Assembly: GCA_030035585.1 (NCBI GenBank)
Contig: CM057464.1
Location: forward strand, 73,516,919-73,580,918
DNA length: 64,000 bases
Direction: 5' to 3'
Origin: Dugong dugon
Lineage: Eukaryota; Chordata; Mammalia; Sirenia; Dugongidae
Part shown: piece by piece, positions 35,414 through 46,602 of the stretch
How positions within the stretch are numbered: position 1 is the first letter of the stretch
Layout of the letters: every line of letters starts with the position of its first letter
The notes under the pieces: model-generated
Database searches by the model: none
What the model was told of the DNA's origin: nothing
Seen by the model: only the letters and a program-made list of their open reading frames with translations
Made by a program: the position numbers and the translations under genes

Positions 35414-35731
35414 GTTGTTGTTAGCTGCCCTCAAGTTGGCCCCTTACTCATGAAGACCTCATAGCCCTGTACCTTCCCCATGATTGATTGAAGATAGGAC
35501 CATTGTGACCCATAGAGCTTTCATTGGCCAATTTTCAGAAGTAGATCACTAGGCCTTTTATTCCTAGCCTGTCTTAGTCTGAAAACTCTGCTGAAACCTG
35601 TTCAGCATCATAGCAACACACAAGCCTCCACTGAAAGACGGGTGGTAGCTCAGTTTGAGGTACATTGGCTGGGAATCAAACCAGGTCTCCCACATGGAAG
35701 GTGAGAAATCTACCACTGAATCACCAATACC
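35414..35731 (-). mobile_element. tRNA-Gly-headed SINE with an RTE-like tail, minus strand
   Basis: On the minus strand the head (35731-35659) reads GGTATTGGTGATTCAGTGG, then GGGAGACCTGGTTTGATTCC and CCAATGTACC. This is a tRNA-Gly gene shape: A box like TGATTCAGTGG, B box GGTTTGATTCC, and TCC at the anticodon position. Two acceptor pairs are weak, so it is not a working tRNA. A body of about 220 bp follows and ends in GGGCAGCTAACAACAAC, the same kind of tail as the RTE here. CTGTGTGT on both sides (35401-35408, 35734-35741) may be the TSD. It differs in head and body from the AfroSINEs. Confidence 0.72.
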
Positions 35732-35787
35732 TACTGTGTGTCCCTTGCTTATGCCAAATAGACACCAAAGCAGAACTTGAACAGTGG

Positions 35788-36256
35788 TATCTTAGTCATC
35801 TAGTGTTGCTCCAGCAGAAAAACCACAAGTGGATGGCTTTAACAAAGAGAAGTTTATTCTCTTACAGTCCTGTAGGCTACAAGTCCAAATTCAGGGCATC
35901 AGCTCCAGGAGAAGGCTCTGGAGGAAGGTCCTTGTGATGCATCAGTCTTCCCTTGGTCTGGGAGCATCTCAGTGCAGGATCCTCAGGTCCAAAGGACATG
36001 CTCTGTTCCTGGCACTGCTTTCTTGGTGGTGTGAGGTTCCCATGTGTCTCTGCTCACTTCTCTCTTTCCAATCTCAAAAGGGATTGGATTAAGACACTAT
36101 CTAACCTTGTAAACCTCATCAGTATAACCTCATAATAGTGATAGAGTTTACGACACATAAGGAAATCACATCAGATTACACAATCATACAATACTGGGAA
36201 TCATGACCCAGCCAAGTTGACAGATATTTTTGGGGGACACAATTCAATCCATGACA
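35788..36256 (-). mobile_element. Solo LTR fossil, ERVL-MaLR type, minus strand, exact 5-bp TSD
   Basis: It matches the LTR at 32718-33242 along its length (CTTAGTCATCTAGTG, CACAAGTGGATGGCTTTAAC, AGAGAAGTTTATTCTC, GGGGGACACAATTCAATCC). AGTGG stands at 35783-35787 and again at 36257-36261, an exact 5-bp target duplication that fixes both ends. It is a solo LTR, so the internal region was lost by recombination or was never seen here. Confidence 0.85.
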
Positions 36257-36261
36257 AGTGG

Positions 36262-36610
36262 TACTGAGCATTGTGAGCTGTCAGCTGTGCAGCTCTTTAT
36301 GAAAGAACAGGGGCAGGTCATGGGCTCTTTTTGGTTGTTGGTGTAGATGTTGTCCAGTCAAGTCACCTTTCTGGAAGGATGTTGAGTGACAGGGCAAGAA
36401 ACGACGGGGTTCCCACTAGACCTGTTCCAGTGTGTGGTTGGACATTTCTCTTGGACTCAGAATTTCTGGCTATGTATGACCTAAGTTTGATTTCCTGGTC
36501 TTCTAAGAAATTCAGTAAGCTGTATAAAGCCTGTAATAAATCTCTTTCTGCCTAACCCTGCTAAAGTTAATTTTTTTTTTATCTGCAGCTAAGTACTCTG
36601 AGCAATAAAA
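36262..36610 (+). mobile_element. Possible fragment of another LTR fossil
   Basis: Near the right end, TGTATAAAGCCTGTAATAAA and TCTCTTTCTGCCTAACCC resemble the R/U5 region of an old LTR, with a polyadenylation signal. Nothing else confirms the family. Treated as a weak call. Confidence 0.28.
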
Positions 36611-37154
36611 CTGTTGTGAAACATTTACTGTCCATACAGTCCTAATGTGAAGGAAAAATATCTGCTAGAGTGATTACAGGAACATCAAATGAACTCTAAT
36701 CCAAATCACTGTGGGCCAGAATTTATCAGCGTTAAGATGACCTTTGAAAGAGTTTAAATAGTTGTGAACTGAAAGTGATTTGAGACATTTAGTTACAGGG
36801 AAAATTAAGGGTGAGTTTGCCATTGTTAAGTATTTGCTTTTCTGTTTAACTCATAAGCAGAGCACTTTCCTGAGAAAAACACAGGTAAGGGTTTTTAATG
36901 TTACAACAGTGACCAAGGTGGGTAAGTGCACTGGTTAAAGTGGGGGGCAAAAACAAGTGGGTAGAGAGTCATCAAAGAAGATGAGAGATGGCAGAGGACA
37001 AAAATAAGTTTTGCCTATGTCAAATGTTTACCTGAAACTAGACTTCCCGGAGAACACTGAGATCATATTCCTTTTATTCCAACCATGGTTTGTCAGTATG
37101 TCTGAGCTAAACAAGTTCATTTTTACTATGTATAATTTGAATATATAAGGTAAG
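36611..37154. other. Unique DNA, nothing recognised
   Basis: No gene or clear repeat. Confidence 0.4.
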
Positions 37155-37410
37155 AGTATAATAATAACAATAGCTACAATTTACCGAGTATCTGATATAC
37201 AGCAAACAACACTGTAGTTACTTCAAACGTATTATGTTTACTCTTAACACTAAGTACAGCAAGTAGGTATTTTATCCTCATTTTGTTTATGAAAAAGGGA
37301 GTTCAGAAGGGAGAAGCATCTTGCCCCAGGTTACATAGCTAATGAATGGTGGCACTGCAATTTCACCTCAGGTCTGTGCTTTTTAATAGCCTCCATTCAT
37401 TACAACACTT
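37155..37410 (-). mobile_element. MIR SINE, minus strand
   Basis: Reverse MIR in order: ATAATAACAATAGCTACAAT, TACCGAGTATCTGATATAC, TAGGTATTTTATCCTCATTT, CTTGCCCCAGGTTACATAGC and AATGGTGGCACTGCAATTTC. Nearly full length and diverged, as expected for MIR. Confidence 0.85.
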
Positions 37411-38564
37411 ACTTACAATCCCCTGCAAGGTGATAGCTAAAGAAGTTGAAGTGTTAATCAGTTTGTACCAAATGACTAAAATTTTAAGGAGGAGACTCAG
37501 AATTTGAATTTGGTCTGTCTAACTACTAAGCCCATGTTACCTCTCGGGATGTGTCAACTGAGATTCAAAAAGTTGAGTCAAGAACAGGAGTGTGTTGGCC
37601 GTAGGAAGTCTCCATTACAACAACCAGCTCCATTTTAATCTATGTAGAAGTAGAAGATCTCAACTGATTATGATACTATGACTCTAGGCTATACCTCATC
37701 TGGCCCTTTTGCATCATTTAGAAGTCCTACTGTAGACACAGTGGTATTGCAAAATTACTAATAAGGAAAGCTTGGGAGACAGTCATCTTGTTGCCACTGA
37801 GGCAGTGAATGCTGTCACAGAGATACTCACAACCTGGTGTGCATAGGAGGGGTGAAAGCTAGAAACAGGCAACCCCAGGAAAGGCCAAGATAATGAAGCA
37901 ACCACAAACAGGTCCAACCGAAGACAATTCTATACAAAGTTAGCTTTAACAGGGGTAGAGATGTTAGATGCTGCAAAGAAAATAAGACCATAGTCCAGAC
38001 CAGAGAATGCCACAATCAGATGCTTGTTCATCTACATCATTTGACAGCTTTGGAACAAAAAATGACTGCTTGGGGCTAAAAGCAATGACTTCATACATTC
38101 TCAACAGTATCAATATTTTTGGTTATAAGAATTAGTAGGTATGTGGAAGCACTAATTTGTTTTGGAAACTAGGGTCAAGGTCAGGAAAGTATCATTTACT
38201 GAGAATGAAACATTCTCTAAAGTAAAAATCACTATGTATTAGATGGAGATGGTTAGTTAATGTGTTGATGTAGACATTTTAAGTCTAATCAAGTTACACT
38301 AATCGTAAGATCAATACAAAAAGGAAACTTAAGAAAGCTGTACATGAATTAATGTAGTACCCTATCTTCTTGAAGAAATAATGTCTGGGATGTTCTGCGA
38401 AGAGTGTAGAAAAAAAGGGAAGCCATTTTCAACTATTTGCTTTATTTCTAAGCCTCTGTGAGAGAGAGAGTAGCCTGAGAAGTTAACATAAGATAGGTGG
38501 TCTGCATGTCTTAAGGGAGCAGAGCAAAATAGTAGCAATGAGCTTAGGCTTAAACATCTGAGTG
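37411..38564. other. Unique DNA, about 1.15 kb, nothing recognised
   Basis: A 62-codon minus-strand frame (38015-37827) has no known relative. No exon-like structure. Confidence 0.4.
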
Positions 38565-38860
38565 TTTTTTTTTTCTTCTTTGCTCAACTCAATTTTATGA
38601 AAGCTTAATTTTAATACAACAAAATGCACTCATTTTATGTATAGAATTTAATGTGTTGACAAATGCATACACCCTTGTAATTACTACTACAATCAAGTCA
38701 AGATATAGAACACTTCCATCATCCCAAAATGTTCCCTTTGACACTTTCTAGTCAATACTCACCACCAGCCCCAACCGCAAGTAATCACTGAGCTTCTTTC
38801 TGTCACTAAATATTATTTTTGTCTTTTCTAGAGTTTTATATGTTGTCACACATGAAGTTA
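38565..38860 (-). mobile_element. Ancient L1 3' end, minus strand
   Basis: A T run is followed by ACAACAAAATGCACTCATT, GTTGACAAATGCATACACCC, CAATCAAGTCAAGATATAG and CACTTCCATCATCCC, a standard old mammalian L1 3' end (L1MB/L1MC type) in reverse. Confidence 0.8.
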
Positions 38861-39029
38861 ATAGTTTAGTACTGAGTATACACTAGGTATTCCAGTAATG
38901 TGTGGCATAGTAATCTACCAAGAAGTTTCATAGGAATTTGTAAGTTTTGAATTAGTTCCTCTGACCTGATCACCTTTAAAGGAATTTATTATATCTTTTA
39001 AAGGGCACTGATTAGATTTTATTCATTAA
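38861..39029. other. Short unique spacer
   Basis: Nothing recognised. Confidence 0.4.
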
Positions 39030-39184
39030 TTCATCCAACATATATTTGTTGAGCACCTTTTATGTGTCAGGCAGCATTTCACTGTTGGAGATAAGAGTGA
39101 ACAAAAGAGAACAAAGTTACTGATCCTTCATTGAACTTGCACTATGGTGGGGGTAAATGACAATAAACATAAAACTGGTAGGTG

Positions 39185-39350
39185 TTACCAAAAACCAAAT
39201 ATCAAACTCGTTGCTGTCAAGTTGATTCCAACTCATAGTGACCCTATAAGACAGAGTAGAATTGCTGCATAGGGTTTTCAGGGAGTGCCTGGTGGATTCG
39301 AACTGCCAACCTTTCGGTTAGCAGCCGAACTCTTAACCACTACCCCAGTG
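39185..39350 (-). mobile_element. AfroSINE, minus strand, first of a head-to-head pair
   Basis: ACTCGTTGCTGTCAAGTTG, CCAACTCATAGTGACCC, GACAGAGTAGAATTGC, CAACCTTTCGGTTAGCAGCC and TTAACCACTACCCC. A central part is missing relative to other copies. Confidence 0.9.
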
Positions 39351-39354
39351 GTAA

Positions 39355-39537
39355 AGGGGTCCTGGTGGTGCAACAGTTAAGTACCAGGCTACTAAACTCA
39401 GTGGCTCCATGGGAGAAAGAGCCAGTGATCTGCTCCCATAAAGACTAAAGTCTAGAAAATCCAACGGGGCAGTTCTATCCTGTCATATGAGGTTGCTATG
39501 AGTCGAAATTGACTGGACAGCACCTAACAATAAGAAG
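39355..39537 (+). mobile_element. AfroSINE, plus strand, second of a head-to-head pair
   Basis: GGGGTCCTGGTGGTGCAAC, GGGGCAGTTCTATCCTG, GTTGCTATGAGTCGAAATTG and the RTE-like tail CAGCACCTAACAATAAG. The heads of the two SINEs are only a few bases apart. TGGTAGGT (39177-39184) and TGGTAAGT (39538-39545) flank the pair. Confidence 0.9.
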
Positions 39538-39704
39538 TGGTAAGTTCTATGGAAAAATGCAACAGAGTAAAGGGGATTGTGAGTTGGGGCAGAGGAATTG
39601 TCTTTTCAATAGATCGTCAAGATAGTCATTACTAAGAAGGTGAGATGTGAATAAATCCCAAGAGGAATGTGGGAGGGAGCCAAAATAATACCTCGGAGAA
39701 GACT

Positions 39705-40319
39705 GGAGTAAAGGAGAATGAAGAACACCAAAGACACAAAGAAAGTATTAGCCCAAGAGACAGAAAGGGCCACATAAACCAGAGACTGCATCAGCATGAG
39801 ACCAAAAGAACTAGATGGTACCTGGCTACCACCAACAACCGCGCTGATGGAACAAGACAGAGAGTCCCTGATGGAGCAGGAGAAAGGTGGGGCACAGAAC
39901 TCAAATTCTAGTAAAAAGACCAGACTTAATGGTCTGACTGAGACTGGAGGAACCTCAGAAAACATGGCCTCCAGACTCTCTGTGAACCCAGAACTAAAAC
40001 AATTCCCGAGGCCAACTCGTCAGACAAAGATTGGACTGGACTGTGGGACATAAAATGATACTTGTGAAAAGTGTGCTTCTTATCTCAAGTAGATACATGA
40101 GACTAAATGGGCAGTTTCTGTCCAGAGGTGAGATGAGAAGGCAGAGAGGGTTAGGAGCTGGTTAAATGGACATGGGAGATCGCGGTGGAAAGGAGGAGTG
40201 TCTTGTCACAGTGTAGGGAGAACAATTAGGGTCACATAAAATATGTGTATAAATTTCTATATGAGAGACTAACTTGAATTGTAAACTGTCACTTAAACTA
40301 CAATTAAAAAAAAAAAAAG
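39705..40319 (+). mobile_element. Young L1 3'UTR, 5'-truncated, with TSD
   Basis: It matches the 3'UTR of L1 copy D (46985-47600): AAGGAGAATGAAGAACACC, GGGCCACATAAACCAGAG, GACCAGACTTAATGGTCTG and the terminal A-tract at about 40306. It is flanked by AATACCTCGGAGAAGACT (39687-39704) and AATATCTGGGAGAAGATT (40320-40337), 15 of 18 matching. An ordinary single-tailed L1 insertion, about 615 bp. Confidence 0.9.
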
Positions 40320-40389
40320 AATATCTGGGAGAAGATTGCTCCAGGAGGAAGAAAAAGTCAATGCAAAGACTCAGGAATGAATGAGAAAC

Positions 40390-40800
40390 CACCGCTTGCA
40401 AACCTATACTGACTCAGAAAACAGAAAAACAGTGTGCAACCCTGACATATAACCCAAACTAGGTTTAAATTGTTTGAACACTGACTTGTTCAGAATCATA
40501 TATTCCAAGATAAAATCATAGACATACTGGTTTAACAGGACTCATGGGCCCACTGACTGGTTGAACAATTCACCTAGTTTACAAATTTTGGCCAACTTCT
40601 GTCCAGACTTTGTTTACTAACGTATGCCCTAACCCCAACCCTAAATCTTTGTAAGTTTCTTTCCTGGACTTTCCCATTTTGAGACCCTACTGAGACACTG
40701 CCAAGGCAGTGCTCTTCCACATTCAGCAAGTTTATTAACCCAGCTTCAACTGTTTCAGCTGTGAAGTGGCAGGTTCTTGACACTTGACACTGCTCTGCCC
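40390..40800 (+). other. Unclassified insert between L2 and L1 copy D; possibly LTR-derived
   Basis: About 400 bp that match neither L2 nor the L1 5'UTR. The block GACACTGCCAAGGCAGTGC, TTCCACATTCAGCAAG and TTATTAACCCAGC resembles the R/U5 part of an old LTR fossil, but no full LTR structure is visible. Possible family: ERV1-like. Very uncertain. Confidence 0.28.
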
Positions 40801-41422
40801 ATTAAGCAGGGTCTTCACGTACCCATATCAGGGGCCTGAAGACTGGTGGTTCCACCCATGCTACCTAGCCACCTGCAAGAGGGGCCCATGAATAAGAGGT
40901 GCCCCCCAGTCCTTACAGGCAACAGCATTAGGTGCTCACAGTCTGGCTGCAAAACTCACCCACCTACTTGCTCTAGGGAACCGGGACACGCCTTCCTCCT
41001 GGACACTCAGGGGCAACTGTCAGCCTCCTACCTTGCTCAGAGTGTGTCCCTCTGCTACGGCCAGATGCCAGTGCCTACACCAATAACCCTAAAATCACCC
41101 ATACCTAGCTAGGACTGTAAGTGAGAGCCTACATCACACACTTGGTGGCTATCTACCTGGGAACCTGAGTTGAATCTGTACAGGGAGAGTGGGTGAACTC
41201 CTGAGCTCACAGACCTAGCAACAGATCTAACCACCTGGTGAAAGGACATTAGAGCTTGAAAGGTGCCAATAATCAAACTAGCTCATATAAGCAGCCTATT
41301 TGGGCATATCAAAACAAAACAAGAAGCTAGGACACAGCAAGCAAACATAAAATAATCAAATATAATAACTTATTGATGGCTCAGAGATCACAGTCAATAT
41401 CAAACACACAAAGAGGCAATCC

Positions 41423-42362
41423 ATGATGGCTTCAGCAATCTCCTGGAATAAAGAATCTAGAAATTTTCCAGAGGAGGAAAATTTCTTGGAATTACTATAG
41501 GCAGAATACAAAAGATTAATATACAGAACTCTTCAAGAAATTAGTAAGGAAATTAAGCAAAACACAGAACACAAAATAGAGGAAATTAAAAAGATTAGAG
41601 AAGAACATAATTACAAATTCAACATGCTGCTAGAATCCATAGAGAGACAGCAATCGGAAGCCCAGAAGATTAACAATAAAATTTCAGAATTAGACAACCC
41701 AATAGAAAGCCATAGGAGCAGAATGGAGGCAATGGAAGTCAGAATTAGTGAGATTGAACATAAAGCACTTAACACCAACTTATTTGAGGAAAAATCAGAT
41801 AAAAGGATTAAAAAAATGAAGAAACCCTAAGAATTATGTGGGACTCTATCAAGAGGAATAACCTATGAGTGACTGGCGTACCAGAACAGAGAGGGATAAC
41901 AGAAAATACAGATAGAATTGTTGAAGATTTGTTGGCAGAAAAATTCCCTGATATTGTGAAAGATGACAAGATATCTATCCAAGATGCTCATCGAACCCCA
42001 CATAAGGTAGATCCCAAAAGAAAGTCACCAAGACATATTATAATCAAACTTGCCAAAACAAAATAAAAAGCATTTTAAGAGCAGCTAGGGATGAACGAAA
42101 AGTCATCTACAAAGGAGAGTTAATAAGAATAAGCTCGGACTACTCAGAAGAAACCATGCAGGCTAGAAGGCAATGAGATGACATACATAAAGACTTGAGG
42201 GAAAAAAACTGACAGCCAAGAATAATATATCCAGCAAAACTGTCTCTCAAATATTATGGTGAAATTAGGGCATTTACAGATAAACAGAAGTTCAGGGAAT
42301 TTGCAAAAACCAAACCAACATCACAAGAAATACTAAAGGGAGTCCTCCAGTTAGAAAATTAG
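41423..42362 (+). pseudogene. L1 copy D ORF1, broken
   Basis: It starts MMASAISWNKESRNFPEEEN at 41423. An in-frame stop (TAG, about 41498-41500) follows. The coiled coil is open at 41624-41830 (QQSEAQKINNKISELDNPI). The RRM-like part continues in other frames: MTGVPEQRGITENTDRIVED at 41869, FPDIVKDDKISIQDAHR. The C-terminal domain is readable as DNA up to the TAG at 42360-42362. The N-terminal tail is a different sequence from MVPAGIQ of copies A and B, while the C-terminal half is alignable. Confidence 0.85.
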
Positions 42363-42550
42363 TAACATCAGATAACAACTCAAGACAAGAACACAGGACA
42401 GAGCAACCAGATATCAACCCAGATAGGGAAGTCACAAAAGTAAATCAAAGTTAAAACACTGAAAATAGGGAAACAGATGTAAATACATAAAAGATGGCAA
42501 CTTTAAAACAAAAAACAGGGACTTAAAAAATGTAGACATAGATTTTTCAT

Positions 42551-42817
42551 ATGGAGAGGAAGTCAAGGCAATATAAAGAAAAAAAAAAAAACTGGTACAA
42601 ACTTAGAAAAATAGGTGTAAATATTAAGGTAACCACAAAGGAAACTAAAAATCCTACACATCAAAACAAAAAACAAGAAAAATATAAAGGCTCAGAAAAT
42701 ACAAAATCAATAACAAGGAAAAAGATGAAGAGAAAATACATAAGGAAAAACGACTTAGCACAGAAAATTAAATGGAACAAAGAAACGGTGAACAACACAC
42801 ACACAAAAGACATCAAA
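42551..42817 (+). other. Basic reading frame in frame with ORF2 of L1 copy D
   Basis: The ATG at 42551 (MERKSRQYKEKKKNW) opens 89 codons that run without a stop into the ORF2 ATG at 42818. Very basic: KVTTKETKNPTHQNKKQEKY and SITRKKMKRKYIRKND. It aligns with the leader frame of copy B (19066-18806) at MERK, KVTTK, PTHQNK and EKYK, although the two elements belong to different L1 subfamilies and different ORF1 types. Confidence 0.68.
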
Positions 42818-45800
42818 ATGACAGCACTAAACTCATACCTATTAATAATTATGCTGAATGTAAATGGACTAAATGCACCAATAAAGAGACAGAGAGTGGC
42901 GAATTGGATAAAAAAACACAATCCATCTACATGCTGCCTACAGAGACACACCTTAGACTTAAAGAGACAAACAAATAAACTCAAAGGATGGAAAAAATAT
43001 ATCAAGCAAACAACACTCAAAAAAGAGCAGGAGTGGCAATATTAATCTCTGGCAAAAGAGATTTTTAAGTAAAATCCACCACAAAGGATAAGGAAGGGCA
43101 CTATATAATGATTAAAGGGTCAATACACCAGGAGGACATAACTATAATAAATATTTATACACCCAATGACAGGGCTCCAAAATACATAAAACAAACTCTA
43201 ACAGCATTGAAAAGAGAGATAGACAGCTCCACAATAGTAGTATGAGATTTCAACACACCACTTTCGGTGAAGGACAGAACATCCAGAAACAAGCTCAACA
43301 AAGACATGGAAGAGCTAAATGTTACAATCAACCAACTTGATCTCATAGACAGATTCTGAACATTCCACCCAACAGCAGCCAAGTTTGTTTTCTTTTTCAA
43401 AGCACAAGGAACGTTTTCCAGAACAGACCACATATTAGGCCGTAAAGCAAGACTTAACAAAATCCAAAGCATTGAAATATTACAAAGCAAGTTTTCTGAC
43501 CATAAAGCCATAAAAGTAGAAATCAACAACAGAAAAAACATGGAAAAAAAATCAAACATATAGAAACTGAACAACACCTTGCTCAAAAACTACTCGGTTA
43601 TAGAAGAAATTAAGGATGGAAAAAAGAAATTCATAGAATCAAACAAGAATGAAAATACATCCTACCAGAACCTTTGGGACACAGCAAAACCAGTGCTCAG
43701 AGGTCAGTTAATAGCAATAAAAGCACACAACCAAATAGAAGAAAGGGCCATAATCAAAACATTAACACTCTAACTGGAACAAGTAGAAAGAGAGCAGCCA
43801 AAGAAGCCCTCAGGCACAAGAAGAAAGGAAATAATAAGAATTAGAGCAGAATTAAATGAAATACAGAATAGAAAAACAATTGAAAGAGTTAAGAAGACCA
43901 AAAGCTGGTTCTTTGAAAAGATCAACAAAACTGATAAACCACTGGCCAAACTGACAAAAGAAAAACAGGAGAGGAAGCAAATAACCCATTTAAGAAGTGA
44001 GATGGGTGATATCACAACAGACCCAACTGATATTAGAAGAATCATAATAGAATACTATGAAAAATTGTACTCTAACAAATTTGAAAACCTAGAGGAAGTG
44101 GACAAATGTCTAGAGACTCACTACCTACCTAAACTAACACAAGCAGAGGTAGAACAATTAATAAATCCATAACAAAAGGAGGGATTGAAAAGGTAATTAA
44201 AAAACTCCCAACCCAAAAAAGCCCCGGCCCTAATGGCTTCACTGGAGAATGCTACCAAACTTTCAGAGAAGAGTTAACACCACTACTACTAAAGGTATTT
44301 CAGAGCATAGAAAAAGATGGAATATTCCCAAACTCATTCTATGAAGCCAGCATAAGCCTGATACCAAAACCAGGTAAAGACACCACAAAAAAAGAAAATT
44401 ACAGACCAATATCCCTCATGAACAATGACAAAAAAATCCTCCACAAAATTCTAGCCGATAGAATTCAACAACATATCAAAAAACTAATTCACTATGATCA
44501 AGTAGAACTTATACCAGGTATACAGGGTTGGTTCAACATTAGAAAAACAATCAATGTAATCCATTATATAGATAAAACAAAAGACAAGAACCACATGATC
44601 TTATCAATCTATGCAGAACAGGCATTTGACAAAGTCCAACACCCATTCATGATAAAAACTCTCAACAAAATAGGAATAGAAGGGAAATTCCTCAATATAA
44701 TTAAGGGCATTTATACAAAGCCAACAGACAACATCATCCTAAATGGAGAGACTTTGAAAGCATTCCCCTTCAGAACGGGAATCACACAAGGATGCCCTTT
44801 ATCACCATTCTTATTCAGCACTGTGCTGGAGGTCCTAGCCAGAGCAAATAGGCTAGAAGAAGAAATAAAGGGCATCCAAATTGGTATGGAAGAAGTAAAA
44901 GTATCTCTATTTGCAGATAATACCATCTTATACACAGAAAACCCCAAAGAATCCACAAGAAAACTACTGGAACTTATAGAAGATTTCAGCAAAGTTTCAG
45001 GATACAAGGTAAACATACAGAAATCAGTTGGATTCCTTTAAACCAACAAAGAGAACCTCAAAAAGAGGAAATCACCAAATCATACCATTTACAATAGCCC
45101 CCTAGAAGATAAAATACTCAGGAGTGAATCTAACCAGGGACATAAAAGACCTATAAAATGAAAACTACAAGACACTACTGCAAGAAACCAAAAGAGACCT
45201 GCATAAGTGGAAAAACATACTTTGCTCATGGATAGGTAGACTCAACATTGTGAAAATGTCAATTCTACCCAAAGCTATCTACAGATACAATGCAATCCCG
45301 ATCCAAATTTCACTTGCATTTTTTAATGAGATGGAGAAACAAATCACCAACTTCATAGGGAAAAGGAAGAGGCCCCAAATAAGTAAAGCATTACTCAAGA
45401 AGAACAAAGTGGGAGGCCTCACACTACCTGATTTTAGGACTAATTATACCATCATGGTACTCAAAGCAGCTTGACACTGGTACAACAACAGACACATAGA
45501 GCAATGGAACAGAATTGAGAATCCAGACACAAATTCGTCCCCTTATGAGCAGCTGATATTTGACAAAGGCCCAAAGTCCTTTGATTAGGGAAAAGACAGT
45601 CTCTTTAACAAATGGTACTGGCATAACTGGATATTCATCTGGAAAAAACTGAAACAAGAACCATATCTCACACCATGCACAAAAACTAACTCAAAATGAA
45701 TCAAAGACTTAAATATATGATTGAAAATGATGAAGATCATAGAAGAAAAAATAGAGACAACACTAAGAGCCCTAATCCATGGCATAAACACAATATGAAC

Positions 45801-46602
45801 CATAAGTAACAATGCACAAGCACCAGAAGAGAGACCAGATAAATGGGAGCTCCTAAAAACCAAACACTTAAACGCTCATCAAAAGACTTCACCAAAAGAA
45901 TAAAAAGACTACCTACAGACAGGGCAGAAATTTTTGGCTACAACAAATCTGATAAGCGTCTAATCTCTAAAATCTACAAGATACTGCAAAACCTCAACAA
46001 CAAAAAGACAAATAACTCAATTAGAAAATGGGCAAAGGATATGAACAGGCATTTCACCAAAGAAGATATTCCAGGGGCCAACAGACACATGAAGAAATGC
46101 TCATAATCATTAGCCATTAGAGAAATGCAGATCAAAACTACAATGAGATATCATCTCATTCCAACAAGGTAGCATTAATCCAAAAAACACAAAACAATAA
46201 ACGCTGGAGATGTTGTGGAGAGACTGGAACACTTATACACTGTTGGTGGGAATGTAAAATGGTACAACCACTTTGGAAATTGATTTGGCCCTTCCTTAAA
46301 AAGCTAGAAATAGAAGTATCCCACTCCTTGGAATATATCCTATAGAAATAAGTGCCATCACATGAATAGATATATGCACACCCATGTTCATTGCAGCACT
46401 GGTCACAAGAGCAAAAAGATGGAAACAACCTAGGTGCCCATCAACAAACAAATGGATAAACAAATCACAATGGAATACTATGCAACAATAAAGAACAAGG
46501 ATAAAGCCGTGAAACATAACGTGGCGGAAGCTGGTGGTCATTATGCTGAGTGAATTTAGTCAGTCACAGAAGGATAAATATTGTATAAGAGCACTATTAT
46601 AA
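42818..46602 (+). pseudogene. L1 copy D ORF2, broken endonuclease/reverse transcriptase
   Basis: Length 3785 bp, about 1261 codons, is normal for L1 ORF2. The endonuclease starts MTALNSYLLIIMLNVNGLNA and soon loses frame. The longest open part, 44418-45041, covers the RT palm: RPISLMN just before it, then [20 protein letters not shown]. Motif A reads [12 protein letters not shown] where the family has SIDAEKAFDK, so the catalytic Asp is lost. Motif B is [14 protein letters not shown] and intact. Motif C reads FADN for FADD. The C-terminal [20 protein letters not shown] lies near 46038, and the end SQKDKYCIRALL stops at 46602. Enzymatically dead. Confidence 0.92.

Larger units (their letters stand above)
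39030..40385 (-). mobile_element. L2 LINE, minus strand, left part, carrying three younger insertions
   Basis: The reverse L2 3' end starts at TTCATCCAACATATATTTG and follows L2 order through TATGTGTCAGGCAGC, GTGGTAAGTTCTATGG (after the SINE pair), CTAAGAAGGTGAGATGTG and ATCTGGGAGAAGATTGCTCC (after the L1 piece). It resumes at 47612. Three insertions break it: 39185-39350, 39355-39537 and 39705-40319. Confidence 0.75.

Noticed and set aside
35659-35731. tRNA-Gly gene
   Set aside because: Two acceptor pairs are weak, it is continuous with a SINE body and an RTE-like tail, and it has probable TSDs, so it is a SINE head.
44418-45041. 207-codon frame as a possible host reverse-transcriptase-like gene
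   Set aside because: It is the RT palm of L1 copy D with catalytic motifs changed, flanked by other ORF2 pieces in shifted frames.
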